DNA of 64,000 nucleotides from assembly GCF_003967175.1 (NCBI RefSeq), contig NZ_AP018553.1:930001-994000 (forward strand), read 5' to 3'. The stretch is from Sulfodiicoccus acidiphilus (lineage in GTDB: Archaea; Thermoproteota; Thermoprotei_A; Sulfolobales; Sulfolobaceae). The translations under genes and the position numbers were made by a program. The stretch's first letter is position 1, and each line of letters opens with the position of its first letter. The notes under the pieces are model-generated. The model searched no databases and was not told the origin of the DNA. It worked only from the letters and a program-made list of their open reading frames with translations. Below are positions 1 to 8,455 of the stretch, in pieces.

Positions 1-764
1 CTCTTTATGGAAGCTTGATCTGAGAGGAAGTGTATAGCAACAGCGGTAATACTTCTAGCGCCACCCCGAGTGGCCGCGGATGCCACCTTGGTCATTGTGG
101 AACCTGTACTCACTATGTCGTCTATCAATATCACGTCCTTACCATGAACTTCCTTAGGTACCTCACCTATCTTCACTTCTCCAGTGTCTCTGTTCCTTTC
201 CTTCTCCACATGGGCAAAAGAAGCGTTCAGTAGAGAAGCCAGTCTCCTAGCCCTGTCCAAAGCTCCTCTGTCTGGTGCCAAAACAAACGGGTGAGTTAAA
301 TCGCCCTTAAGACGATAGGCAATGGCTGGAGTGGGATCCACTATTCTCACATCTCCCCTGAAGTAATTCAGGGCTTCAGGCTTGTGGGGCTCCACCACTA
401 CAAGAGCATCGGCTCCGCTCCTCCATATTAAGTTGAGGATGGTCTTGGAACTTAGAGCTTCCCCTTCCTTGAAACGTCTGTCTTGCCTAGAGTAGGCGAG
501 GTAGGGCACGACTGCCGTTACCTTGCTTGCCTTGAGGTCCTTCAGTGCTTCCAGCATGAGACAGAGCTCTACGATGTGTTTGTCCTGAGGATTGTAAGTG
601 GATTGTACCACAATCACCTCCTCGCCCTCGACCGCCCTAGGGATCCTTATGTAGGATTCTCCGTCAGGAAAAACCTTGTGGTCGACTTTGACGAGCTCTA
701 CCGACAGGTTCCTAGCTATTCCATCGTCCAATCCGTTAGCCGCTGGTCCTCCTAGGACTATCAT
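1..764 (-). CDS. prs: Ribose-phosphate diphosphokinase (PRPP synthetase), 3' end cut by window edge
   Basis: Makes 5-phosphoribosyl-1-pyrophosphate from ribose 5-phosphate and ATP for nucleotide, His and Trp synthesis; cytosolic. About 254 residues are visible from an ATG at 762-764. Visible motifs: FPDGESYIRI near residue 38, the flexible-loop motif YSRQDRR near residue 95, and the PRPP-binding loop DDIVSTGST near residue 215. The reading frame is open to the window edge, so roughly the last 35-40 residues are missing. It is divergent from the GPN GTPase, with about 58 bp between them. Family assignment is secure. Confidence 0.95.
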   Translation of the reverse strand, partial: MIVLGGPAANGLDDGIARNLSVELVKVDHKVFPDGESYIRIPRAVEGEEVIVVQSTYNPQDKHIVELCLMLEALKDLKASKVTAVVPYLAYSRQDRRFKEGEALSSKTILNLIWRSGADALVVVEPHKPEALNYFRGDVRIVDPTPAIAYRLKGDLTHPFVLAPDRGALDRARRLASLLNASFAHVEKERNRDTGEVKIGEVPKEVHGKDVILIDDIVSTGSTMTKVASAATRGGARSITAVAIHFLSDQASIK

Positions 765-822
765 GGAGCAACTCTGCGGGCTCACAATTTAAAACTCTGG
801 GGGTCCTGTCCTCCTATTGGGG

Positions 823-1586
823 ATGTATTTCATTTTCGTGACAGGCACGGCCGGATCTGGTAAGACAACACTCACCGCCTCCCTAATTGATTTCCTGACT
901 CAGGCAGGGATGGATGTGGCTGCGGCTAACCTAGATCCCGCTGTGGAGAGGTTACCTTATGTCCCTGACTTCGATGTGAGACAGTATGTAGATGCTGGCG
1001 AGATAATGAGAAAGTACGGGCTTGGTCCAAACTCCTCTCTCGTCGCCGCGACGGATATGGCGCTAACAAAAGCGACTGAGATAAGGGAAGAGATGGATAA
1101 GTTGAGGGCCAACTACGTAATAGTGGATACCCCAGGACAAATAGAGTTGTTCGCCTACAGGAATTCAGGAAGGATGTTACTAACACTCCTGTCAGAGGAC
1201 TCTAAGAGCGTAAATCTGTTCCTTTTGGACTCCTTTTTGACAAAGGAACCTAGAAGTTATCTGTCCTTATTGTTGCTGTCCAGCTCAGTGAAATTCAGGC
1301 TTAACCTCCCACAAGTTAACTTACTGTCCAAAGTGGATCTCCTCACTCCCCAAGAGTTGGAGAAAATTACGGCGTGGAGCGAAGGAGAAGAACTAATAGA
1401 CGCACTAGGAATAGTAGATGACAACTCCTACGAACTGGCCTCTTCAGTGATCCAGTATGCTTCCTCCCCTCCCACGCCTGTCTCTGCCATAGAAGGAAAG
1501 GGACTAGGGAAGTTTACGCTCAAGTTCAGAGAATTCTCGCAGGCGGAGAGGACTACTACACCGAGGAACCTAACCCCAATCTATAA
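823..1586 (+). CDS. GPN-loop GTPase, with a 1-nt frameshift near 1507-1509
   Basis: GPN-family GTPase related to eukaryotic Gpn1-3, which act in RNA polymerase assembly; the archaeal role is unclear. G1 motif GTAGSGKTT lies at residues 8-16, LDPA at 37-40, the signature Gly-Pro-Asn at 68-70 and DTPGQ near 106. I start at ATG 823; TTG 817 is possible. As written, the frame runs on to 1671 with an unfamiliar tail that overlaps PCNA by 59 bp. In the next frame, just after the GGG at 1507-1509, there is a family-like C-terminus (...EVYAQVQRILAGGEDYYTEE...) ending at TAA 1584-1586, 26 bp before PCNA. One missing G is the simplest explanation. Confidence 0.85.
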
Positions 1587-1612
1587 TATCCTGCTGACGA
1601 GGTTCTACACGA

Positions 1613-2350
1613 ATGAAAGCAAAGGTAGTAGATGCCCCGGCCTTCAGGAGAATAATCGAGGGTGTAGCTGAGTTCTTAGACGATGTGACTTTCGTAGTGG
1701 ATAAAGAGGGCATGAGGCTAAGGGGTGTAGATGGCTCTAGAGTGGCTCTCCTGGACGTCGAGTTGCGTCCAGGGTTCTTTCAGGAATATGAAGTAAGTGA
1801 AAAAGAGGCAATTGTAACCTTCAAATCAGAGGAAGTTACGGCCATCCTAAGAAGGGTGGGAAAGGAGGACCTGCTGTCCGTAATTTCTAACGATAAATCA
1901 GTCAAGCTAGAGTTGGAAGGAGAGTTCTTCAGAATGTACGAGCTGCCCTCTACTACAGCGAGAGTGGATAAGGGGCCAACTATAAATATACAATATCCCT
2001 TCAGAGCAAGACTTCTCTCAGCTACATTCGCTGAATTGGTAGAACAGTTCTCAGATGTGGGAGACACATTAACATTCAGAGGTGCGGGTCGGAAACTGAT
2101 AGGCAAAGGCGGTGGAGATATGGTGGATGCGCAGGTAGAGTTGAGCTTAGATAACGGTTTGCTTCTGGAGTGCGAGGAAGGAGAGGGAGAGGGAACTTAT
2201 GGAACCGAGTACCTGTCCAAGGTTACAAAGGTGGCCGAGGCATCTGACGTGGTTAACTTGATGCTCGGAAACAACGTCCCGTTGAAACTAAGCTACGAAT
2301 TGGCCGGAGGGGGACACTTCGACGTCTACATCGCCCCTAGGACAGAATAA
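1613..2350 (+). CDS. pcn2: Sliding clamp subunit, PCNA2 type
   Basis: One of three PCNA paralogues that form the heterotrimeric Sulfolobales clamp and tether polymerase, Fen1, ligase and other enzymes to DNA. At 245 residues it is normal size. It begins MKAKVVDAPAF and ends in the typical IAPR motif. From memory its sequence is closest to Sulfolobus solfataricus PCNA2 rather than PCNA1 or PCNA3, and being beside priS fits that. The GEGEGTYG stretch near residue 195 is acidic and glycine-rich. ATG 1613 is 26 bp after the true end of the GPN gene. The PriS reading frame overlaps its 3' end. Confidence 0.93.
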   Translation: MKAKVVDAPAFRRIIEGVAEFLDDVTFVVDKEGMRLRGVDGSRVALLDVELRPGFFQEYEVSEKEAIVTFKSEEVTAILRRVGKEDLLSVISNDKSVKLELEGEFFRMYELPSTTARVDKGPTINIQYPFRARLLSATFAELVEQFSDVGDTLTFRGAGRKLIGKGGGDMVDAQVELSLDNGLLLECEEGEGEGTYGTEYLSKVTKVAEASDVVNLMLGNNVPLKLSYELAGGGHFDVYIAPRTE

Positions 2351-2459
2351 TTTATTAAAGAAACTATTCTATGAATATTATCTAACAGCTCAACTTGAGA
2401 TTCCCGACGACTTCATTCTTCGAGAGTTCGCACTACAACCCTTCGATACAGACTCCTAT

Positions 2460-3230
2460 GTGAGACACCTTGCGTTCAGAGATAAGGAAGAGTTAATGAC
2501 GGCATTAAGAGAGAACGTTCCAAGACACCTATACTATTCGTCAGCGAGATATTCTCTACCTGGAGCAAAAGATATGGAGGAGAAGGGATGGCTGGGTTCG
2601 GACCTTCTCTTCGACGTAGACGCTGATCACCTTTGCACTGGATTGAGAAAATTTAACTTCTGCCCGATATGTGGAGTCCCGGTTGAGGGTGTCTGTTCAC
2701 ACCACGGCCAAGCCGTTGAATTCCTTGAAATAAACGAAGTATGCCTTAAGGTAGCGCTAAATCACACTTTTAGACTGATAGACGTGCTTAAGGACGACTT
2801 AGGAATGCCAGGAAGGGCCTACTTCTCTGGGAATAGGGGCTTCCATGTTCACGTCGAGTGCAAGGGTGAGTGTGGTAGGCTAGGATCTAACGAACGTCGG
2901 GAGGTGGTATCTTACATAACTTCTAAGGGAGTTGTCCTAGATCAACAGGTCACAATAGACGTAAGGAGATTAACTAGAATACCAGGATCTCTCCATGGGA
3001 AGTCAGGCCTCCTAGTTAAAGAGGTGAAGAGTGAGAGTGAATTCACCTACGATACACAACTTTCTCCGTTCACTGGCATCACAATATTTGTGCCTAATGT
3101 TGACATAGAGGTAAGGGTACTGGACAGAGACATTAAATTAAGAAAAGGAACACCTACGAAAGTAGAGACGGCGGTGGGAGTTCACATGAGTCTTAAGGGG
3201 TTAGGGAGAATTGTCGCACATGCTAAGTGA
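2460..3230 (+). CDS. priS: DNA primase small (catalytic) subunit PriS; true start unresolved
   Basis: Catalytic subunit of the archaeal-eukaryotic primase; makes RNA/DNA primers with PriL. The catalytic motif DVDAD (residues 52-56 from GTG 2460), a Cys/His zinc-binding patch after FNFCPICG, and FSGNRGFHVHV are all present. Family-like sequence continues in frame upstream of GTG 2460: about 35 codons from 2352 encode LLKKLFYEYYLTAQ... and then ...REFALQPF, which are conserved PriS N-terminal features. No ATG, GTG or TTG occurs in that frame between the stop at 2289-2291 and 2460. The loop before VTIDVRRL is shorter than in S. solfataricus. Its 3' end overlaps gins15. Confidence 0.9.
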   Translation: MRHLAFRDKEELMTALRENVPRHLYYSSARYSLPGAKDMEEKGWLGSDLLFDVDADHLCTGLRKFNFCPICGVPVEGVCSHHGQAVEFLEINEVCLKVALNHTFRLIDVLKDDLGMPGRAYFSGNRGFHVHVECKGECGRLGSNERREVVSYITSKGVVLDQQVTIDVRRLTRIPGSLHGKSGLLVKEVKSESEFTYDTQLSPFTGITIFVPNVDIEVRVLDRDIKLRKGTPTKVETAVGVHMSLKGLGRIVAHAK

Positions 3231-3663
3231 TGTCTTGGAGAAGGAATTGAAAGGGTTGAGACCCGAACTTAGCGAGGAGGTCTTGGAGGGATTGTTAAGG
3301 GATCTTTCACCTTCCGAGGACTTACCTTCTGAGGTGAGGAGAGCCCAAGAGGAAATCGTAATTGAGCTGGCTCTCTCACTATTCGACCTGAGATTAGGAA
3401 GGACGATAGAGGGCGACGAAGTCGTAGGTTTGGATTCTCAAATATTTGGGATAGTAAGAAAGTTACGAGAGCTTTACGCGAAGTTACTTAGCGGACAGTT
3501 GCTATACTCTAAGGGGAGGATTCTATGCAGATTGGAGAAGAATCTCGTAATGGATGGAAAGGACCTTTCTAAGGGAGATTTGCTACTAGTTGAAGTTGGT
3601 ATCGCCTTTCCGTTAGTGTCCGCAGGATATTTAACCCCCTATAGCTCAACAACAGTGAACTAG
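3220..3663 (+). CDS. gins15: GINS complex subunit Gins15
   Basis: Archaeal GINS subunit (Sld5/Psf1 type) that joins MCM and GAN/Cdc45 in the replicative helicase and contacts primase. About 147 residues from ATG 3220, which overlaps the last codons of priS. The N-terminal helical A-domain includes REVRRAQEE-type sequence, and the C-terminal B-domain ends LVEVGIAFPLVSAGYL. Position directly after priS matches the known Sulfolobus order and is the main evidence for Gins15 over Gins23. An alternative TTG at 3211 is less likely. Confidence 0.85.
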   Translation: MLSDVLEKELKGLRPELSEEVLEGLLRDLSPSEDLPSEVRRAQEEIVIELALSLFDLRLGRTIEGDEVVGLDSQIFGIVRKLRELYAKLLSGQLLYSKGRILCRLEKNLVMDGKDLSKGDLLLVEVGIAFPLVSAGYLTPYSSTTVN

Positions 3664-3665
3664 AG

Positions 3666-3953
3666 ATGAAGGTTCCTAAAGCAATGTCAACGTACTGCCC
3701 CAAGTGTAAGACACATACGGAACATGAAGTCACCCTTTACAAATCTGGAAAAAGGAGAAGTTTATCGGAGGGACAAAGAAGATACAATAGAAAGAACCTC
3801 GGGTACGGAAGCACTAGGAAACCAGAACAAAAGAGGTTCGCCAAGACTACCAAGAAACAACTCCTAAAGCTGAAGTGCAAGAAGTGTGGCTATACCATTT
3901 ATAGATTGGGCATAAGGTTAAAGAAACTAGAGATTACAGAGGTGGCTAAGTGA
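3666..3953 (+). CDS. rpl44e: 50S ribosomal protein L44e
   Basis: Small zinc-ribbon protein of the large subunit near the E site. 95 residues from ATG 3666, two bases after the gins15 stop. Two CxxC pairs are visible (CPKC near residue 11 and CKKC near 75), separated by a very basic stretch. It overlaps the start of S27e and sits in a replication-translation operon, an arrangement common in Crenarchaeota. Confidence 0.96.
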   Translation: MKVPKAMSTYCPKCKTHTEHEVTLYKSGKRRSLSEGQRRYNRKNLGYGSTRKPEQKRFAKTTKKQLLKLKCKKCGYTIYRLGIRLKKLEITEVAK

Positions 3954-4150
3954 TGAGGAAGTCTAAAGTACTTGTACCAGAACCCAACAGCAAGTTCTTC
4001 AGGATCAAATGTGGAAACTGTGGAAACGAGCAAACAGTGTTCAGTCACAGTACCTTTCCTGTCAGATGCACGTCCTGTGGTCAGCAGCTAACCTCCTCGA
4101 CTGGGGGAAAGGCAAAGGTTTTAGGGGAAGTAACTAGAGTACTTGCCTAA
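3953..4150 (+). CDS. rps27e: 30S ribosomal protein S27e
   Basis: Zinc-ribbon protein of the small ribosomal subunit. About 65 residues, with CGNCG and CTSCG cysteine pairs forming the C4 zinc site. ATG 3953 overlaps the L44e stop (TGATG); GTG 3950 would add one residue. Its stop codon directly abuts the aIF2alpha ATG, so translation of this block is probably coupled. Confidence 0.96.
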   Translation: MRKSKVLVPEPNSKFFRIKCGNCGNEQTVFSHSTFPVRCTSCGQQLTSSTGGKAKVLGEVTRVLA

Positions 4151-4927
4151 ATGATAAAGAAGAGGAACAAAATACCCTCGGTTGGGGACTTGGTCATAGG
4201 AACGGTAAGGGACATATTCGACTATGGTAGTTATCTAGTTCTTGACGAATATAGCAATGTTCAGGCTTTCCTACCGTGGAGCGAGATAGCGAGCAAGTGG
4301 GTAAGGAACGTCAGGAACGTCATAAAGGAGGGTGAAAAGAAAGTGGTCAAGGTAATAAGAGTGGATGAAAAGAGAGGAACAGTAGATGTTTCGTTGAAGA
4401 AGGTGACAGATGACGAGAGGAAGAAAAAACTTCTCCTTTGGAAGAAGGAACAGAGAGCCGATAAGATCTTAGAGATCGTGGCAGTGAAGTTGGGGAAGAC
4501 GGAGGACGAGGCTTACGAACAAGTAGGATGGAAACTAGAAGATGTATATGGTACCATAATGGATGGTCTAGAGAAGGGAGTAAAGGAAGGGGAGGAAGTT
4601 CTAGTTAAAGTCGGTGTGCCACGTGAGTGGGTAAAGCCTTTACTAGATGAGGCTAGTAAACATGTAGAGGAGAGGAAGGTAAAGTTATCGAAGGTTGTTA
4701 GTGTCAGAACCACGGAAAAGGAAGGAATAGAAGTGATAAGGAAGTTCCTGTCCACTGCGTTAGATAGCGAGGGTAATGTCAGGATATATACTATAGGAGC
4801 GCCACGCTACAAGATCGAAGTAACTGGGGTAGAACCTAAGGAGGTAAATAAAGAATTAGAGCGAATACTCGGAGAACTAAAGGAAGCTTCGAAGTCTGCT
4901 GGAGTTGAGTTCAAGGTGATCGAGTGA
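4151..4927 (+). CDS. eif2a: Translation initiation factor aIF2 subunit alpha
   Basis: Alpha subunit of the heterotrimeric aIF2 that carries Met-tRNAi to the small subunit. 258 residues. The N-terminal S1 domain (VGDLVIGTVRDIFDYGSYL, residues 11-29) is followed by the helical domain (LGKTEDEAYEQVGW) and the C-terminal alpha-beta domain that binds the gamma subunit. ATG 4151 immediately follows the S27e stop. The Nop10 GTG overlaps its last codon and stop. Confidence 0.97.
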   Translation: MIKKRNKIPSVGDLVIGTVRDIFDYGSYLVLDEYSNVQAFLPWSEIASKWVRNVRNVIKEGEKKVVKVIRVDEKRGTVDVSLKKVTDDERKKKLLLWKKEQRADKILEIVAVKLGKTEDEAYEQVGWKLEDVYGTIMDGLEKGVKEGEEVLVKVGVPREWVKPLLDEASKHVEERKVKLSKVVSVRTTEKEGIEVIRKFLSTALDSEGNVRIYTIGAPRYKIEVTGVEPKEVNKELERILGELKEASKSAGVEFKVIE

Positions 4928-5085
4928 AGTTCCTTATAATGAAGTGTTATAATTGTGGCAAATATTCCTTAGGGGAAGTATGTCCTAATTGTGGCTTCAA
5001 GACGCGAGTTTGTCATCCTCCCCGCTTCTCACCTGTCGATAAATACGTAATGGAAAGGCTGAAAGCTAAGGGAATCGGTTGTTGA
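4924..5085 (+). CDS. nop10: Box H/ACA RNP protein Nop10
   Basis: Small structural subunit of H/ACA pseudouridylation RNPs; binds Cbf5. 53 residues. It has an N-terminal zinc ribbon (CYNCG...CPNCG) and the family hallmark HPPRFSP. GTG 4924 overlaps the aIF2alpha stop and gives the usual N-terminal length; ATG 4939 would drop five residues. The S27e-aIF2alpha-Nop10 order is typical of archaea. Confidence 0.95.
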   Translation: MKFLIMKCYNCGKYSLGEVCPNCGFKTRVCHPPRFSPVDKYVMERLKAKGIGC

Positions 5086-5099
5086 GGAAATGTAAGTCT

Positions 5100-5421
5100 C
5101 ATCTACTGTGAAGCCTCCTCGATCCCGTTGAGCCATCGAACCAACTGGAGAGGACCTACTTCTCTTCTGTTTGAGGAGAGTTCTAATTCCTCGGGACCTG
5201 CTTACCCTCCCAGTCGATGTCGCAACGATTTCTTGCCCAGCAGTGGACCTCTCCTATAGGGGGTTCCACGAAACCGTTCAGAAGTGAAGTTGCTGACGGT
5301 TGACACCACGCTGGTACTAATCCCAGCCCGGAGGGTGTGAAAGCAAACTCCTGCGGCCTGGTTGTCGCCTCTGGTTAGAATGTAGGGCCATTACTCGAGG
5401 AGGTCTTACCCCCTCAACCCC
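5100..5421 (-). mobile_element. Decayed IS605-family element (left end and core block)
   Basis: No gene is recognised between nop10 and aglB. Three features tie this stretch to the IS605-derived elements elsewhere. (1) 5409-5421, read on the minus strand, matches the outer left tip of the copy at 17336-17673 over 13 bases. (2) 5114-5153 aligns with the core hairpin block at 9790-9836 and 17524-17571. (3) 5248-5280 aligns with 10045-10077. 5114-5122 and 5395-5403 are perfect 9-bp complements, so a transcript could fold end to end. A TATA-like AT block at 5421-5434 points toward 5403 on the minus strand. A structured RNA is an alternative. The right end appears lost. Confidence 0.5.
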
Positions 5422-5441
5422 TTTAAATTAAAAAGTAACTG

Positions 5442-7712
5442 TTATTCTGAAACTGGAGCAATATATCCAGGTTGAACAAACTGATATATAATTACCATGA
5501 CATAACTAACATAGTTAGGACCACCGATAGGTGTGCCATTAGAGGACACCAATGGAGTCATTGCTATATACACAGGTTGGAAGTAGTGAAGTTGGACAGT
5601 CGGAAGTGGATTTCCTACCACTAAGATCTGACTACTCGTAATTAGGACTCGAGTAGAGAAGGGTTGTATAACTGTACCGCCTTGAGCTTGAAGCGCCTCT
5701 ATGAACATCTGAGGCAGTAAAGCCTGATATGTCCTGTTGGTCCAGGCGAAGCTAGTAGCCTGCACTATGGAGCTCTCTATGAAGGAAGCCACCTGAGGTT
5801 CGTTGCTGAATTGGGCTTGAGTTTGATTTATTGCAGAGTAGATTAGAGTGTCATTCAGGAAGTCGGAAAGAGGATATCCAGCTATGGTCATCATAGCTCC
5901 CATCTTTGCTATGTCCCCAAAGGAAGTAGTATACCCAACGAATGGACTTCCATAGGAAGGTGGATAACCGAGGTACCATTGCGGACTCCCGCTAGCAGTG
6001 TACTCAGTTACGGTGTCATAAGCCACTATGTAAACTGGTCTGGTAAAGTTGGGATTTCCGTAGGGATAAAGGTGGAAATTCCTTTCTAATATGTTAGCAG
6101 CTACAGATTCGTTATTGAGGAACATGTCTGCCATTAGTCGTATCTGTGTGCCATTAAGTGTATTATTCTCGTCGATCACAGTTCGATTTCCCACAACTTG
6201 AATCCAGTAACCATAGTCCCACCACGAAAAGATCACCGAATCTGTCGGAGTGTGATTGTTTATCCAGTCTAATGCGTCTATCCACGCGTAGGATGGATAA
6301 GGGTACGGAGAGGCAGAATTAACTATGGCGTTGGGGATGTTGCTCTGCTGCACTGCGACGGCCGCATCCGCGGCCATTGAGAAGGCTACCAACGCTATGA
6401 AAACTGCAGGCAATGCCTTAGACATCCTTATGGTTCTATTGCTATAGAACGTGGATATTATATAGCCAGCTCCAACTCCTGCGGTAGCCGCCAGAACGTA
6501 AGCAGTGTAATTGAAGAGGTACGGTTGCTCTGAAGTACCGTAAACACTGACGACCGTCAATGCCAAAAGCCATAGTTCCGCCAGATTTCCTCTCCTTAAG
6601 ATGAAATAGACTCCTGGAATGAGCAGCAAGAGTGAGGTACCGAAGCTCCTTATCATCGAAGTGACAGACTGGGGTATGTATTCGGCCACGGTCTTATCTA
6701 TTGGGACTGTAGCTTGATAGAACGGGTTAATTATTGCGAAGTATCTTGTAGGTATAACGTCAACCTTCCCAGAGAAGACTAGCCCAACCAAGACCAGACC
6801 TACAAGAATCACTCCAAGGGCCCCCATAATGAGCGGGGTGGCGTCTATATATTCCTTGGGCAAATGTTTCTTTAAGTATAAATCGATGTATAATATTACC
6901 CCCACTAGTAGGAAACCTAGACCATGTGCTGCTCCAGACATGAAACCTATTGAGTTTGGAGCCAAAGAGGTTAGAAAAGCCGTTGTGACACCTGCGACGG
7001 TGTAGAGTTTGGCCGTCACTTCGTTATTTCTGTTGAGGAGCACCGTGAGTATTGCTGCAACTGCGAGTGTCCCTATGATGTATGTGTTTCCTCCCCAAGT
7101 AATCTCTGCCAAGAAAAGTACAACACCTGCGGGTATTCCATACCAAGCTTTCCCCTTCTTTGAACCCACGTACATCAAATAGATTGTAAAGAGGACTAGT
7201 AGACCTCCCCACGAGCTCTTTGGTAGGCCCCCAACTATGTTTTTACTGGTTAGCGCAGGAGAGAAGGCCACCAAGAGGGCTGCGATGTACCCACCTCCTT
7301 TGCTGCCGCTCAGGGCCTCCCCAACCAAGTAAGCAGCGACGACTCCCATACCAGCCAGAAATATATCAGCATACATAGTCACAGTATAAACCGAGTTTGC
7401 ACTATTTCCAAGCAACATAGATACTAGCGCAACTAGAAAAGGAAGACCTATGGTGTCTCCCTTCTCTATGAAGTAGCCCCAAGGATACCAAGCATGCACG
7501 TCCGGAGGTACTGCGTACCAGTTTCCACCAGCGTGTGTTATCAAGAGGGCATTGTAGAACAGATACCAAGAATCAAAGCCGTTTATAGCTAAAGGATATC
7601 CAGCAGATAGGCCCCTTATTAACATGGAGATTACCACTATTCCAGTTACCACTAGGGCATCAGTCAAGCTTAACCTAGACAAGATGCCTCTCGCGGTCTT
7701 AGTAGCCTGCAC
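5442..7712 (-). CDS. aglB: Oligosaccharyltransferase AglB (STT3 family)
   Basis: Membrane enzyme that transfers lipid-linked glycan to Asn in N-X-S/T sequons, for example in S-layer proteins. 756 residues with about a dozen hydrophobic membrane segments in the first 450 residues, then an external C-terminal domain. The family signature WWDYG is visible near residue 480, and an early acidic motif (GFDSWY) near residue 40 fits the metal-binding catalytic site. Many N-X-S/T sequons are in the C-terminal part. Start GTG 7712; a TATA-like box at about 7737-7745 places transcription start at or near that GTG. Single-gene unit by spacing. Confidence 0.93.
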   Translation of the reverse strand: MQATKTARGILSRLSLTDALVVTGIVVISMLIRGLSAGYPLAINGFDSWYLFYNALLITHAGGNWYAVPPDVHAWYPWGYFIEKGDTIGLPFLVALVSMLLGNSANSVYTVTMYADIFLAGMGVVAAYLVGEALSGSKGGGYIAALLVAFSPALTSKNIVGGLPKSSWGGLLVLFTIYLMYVGSKKGKAWYGIPAGVVLFLAEITWGGNTYIIGTLAVAAILTVLLNRNNEVTAKLYTVAGVTTAFLTSLAPNSIGFMSGAAHGLGFLLVGVILYIDLYLKKHLPKEYIDATPLIMGALGVILVGLVLVGLVFSGKVDVIPTRYFAIINPFYQATVPIDKTVAEYIPQSVTSMIRSFGTSLLLLIPGVYFILRRGNLAELWLLALTVVSVYGTSEQPYLFNYTAYVLAATAGVGAGYIISTFYSNRTIRMSKALPAVFIALVAFSMAADAAVAVQQSNIPNAIVNSASPYPYPSYAWIDALDWINNHTPTDSVIFSWWDYGYWIQVVGNRTVIDENNTLNGTQIRLMADMFLNNESVAANILERNFHLYPYGNPNFTRPVYIVAYDTVTEYTASGSPQWYLGYPPSYGSPFVGYTTSFGDIAKMGAMMTIAGYPLSDFLNDTLIYSAINQTQAQFSNEPQVASFIESSIVQATSFAWTNRTYQALLPQMFIEALQAQGGTVIQPFSTRVLITSSQILVVGNPLPTVQLHYFQPVYIAMTPLVSSNGTPIGGPNYVSYVMVIIYQFVQPGYIAPVSE

Positions 7713-7808
7713 GGACAGTGGGTTAAATGCACTAGATAAAAACTTATCCCAAAGACGAAGCTCATAACTAAGTTGGAGGAAAGGAGCTACAAGCTATTCA
7801 ATATTTTA

Positions 7809-7826
7809 ATTTATATCAATATAAAT
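7809..7826. repeat. AT-rich 8-bp inverted repeat between aglB and 7949
   Basis: Perfect arms ATTTATAT and ATATAAAT separated by two bases, in a very AT-rich stretch that also has an A-run at 7831-7842. It lies about 100 bp upstream of aglB. It could be an operator or simply low-complexity spacer. Confidence 0.35.
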
Positions 7827-7948
7827 GAAAAACAAAAAAAAAATTAGGTTATATTAAGGATAGAGTTACGGAAAGACATACTACAGCTTGGTCGGACGGA
7901 TCGGCGCCTTGAATAAGCTTTTTACTACTGCGGTTAACTGTTCTCTCG

Positions 7949-8455
7949 TTGGACTCAAGCAATAAAGCGCCCGAGATATACAGGATAGAATCAAAGAAAC
8001 TGACCATAGGAGACGTGTCCTTGACTGTACTCTCCCCGTCGTTAACCTTGACCGGAGATGGGATCCAGATAAACGAGCCGACATTGAGAATAGTTGGGGA
8101 AAAGAATGAAACGGAAGTGAATGGAGTTAGAGGTATTCCCCTTTTTCCACATGTAGTTATGTTGAGAAGAATAGGAATTCCCATTTCGATTAACGGCGAA
8201 TCAGTCACATTACAGTGGACAGAAGTAAATCTTCCATTCATGAGCTGGGAAGGAAAACTTCCAAATAACCTCCCCTTTATTATAATAGAAACAGATGCAG
8301 GAACCAGGATAATAACTAACGGGGATCTAGAGGAGGAAAGAGCTGTGCAAGAGAAGCCAAAAGTTAAAGAGAAAAAGAGGAGGAGACATGCTAAGAGGAG
8401 TTCTAAGAAACGCAGAGCTAAGGGCAAAAGTGCTAGAAAGGGCAGAAGAGTTTAG
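7949..8455 (+). CDS. Conserved hypothetical protein with basic C-terminal tail
   Basis: 168 residues from TTG 7949; not recognised. The first ~130 residues are predicted to be mostly beta strand (alternating hydrophobic and polar residues, LTIGDVSLTVLSPSLTL), with no Cys and no signal peptide. The last ~30 residues are almost all Lys, Arg, Ser and Ala (KKRRRHAKRSSKKRRAKGK). That tail is encoded where the gene overlaps the next one, ogg, by 68 bp. A TATA-like GCTTTTTA at 7914-7922 lies the right distance for a leaderless TTG start. Probably co-transcribed with ogg; a nucleic-acid role for the tail is a guess. Confidence 0.6.
   Translation: MDSSNKAPEIYRIESKKLTIGDVSLTVLSPSLTLTGDGIQINEPTLRIVGEKNETEVNGVRGIPLFPHVVMLRRIGIPISINGESVTLQWTEVNLPFMSWEGKLPNNLPFIIIETDAGTRIITNGDLEEERAVQEKPKVKEKKRRRHAKRSSKKRRAKGKSARKGRRV

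Noticed and set aside
3950-3952. GTG as the S27e start
   Set aside because: ATG 3953 directly follows and is preferred; only one residue differs.
5114-5403. SRP RNA or RNase P RNA, because the ends pair and hairpins fill the region
   Set aside because: The RNase P core (GAGGAAAGTCC-type and ACAGAA-type boxes in order) and the SRP helix 8 consensus were not found, while blocks match IS605-derived copies elsewhere. Kept as a decayed element with a possible RNA.
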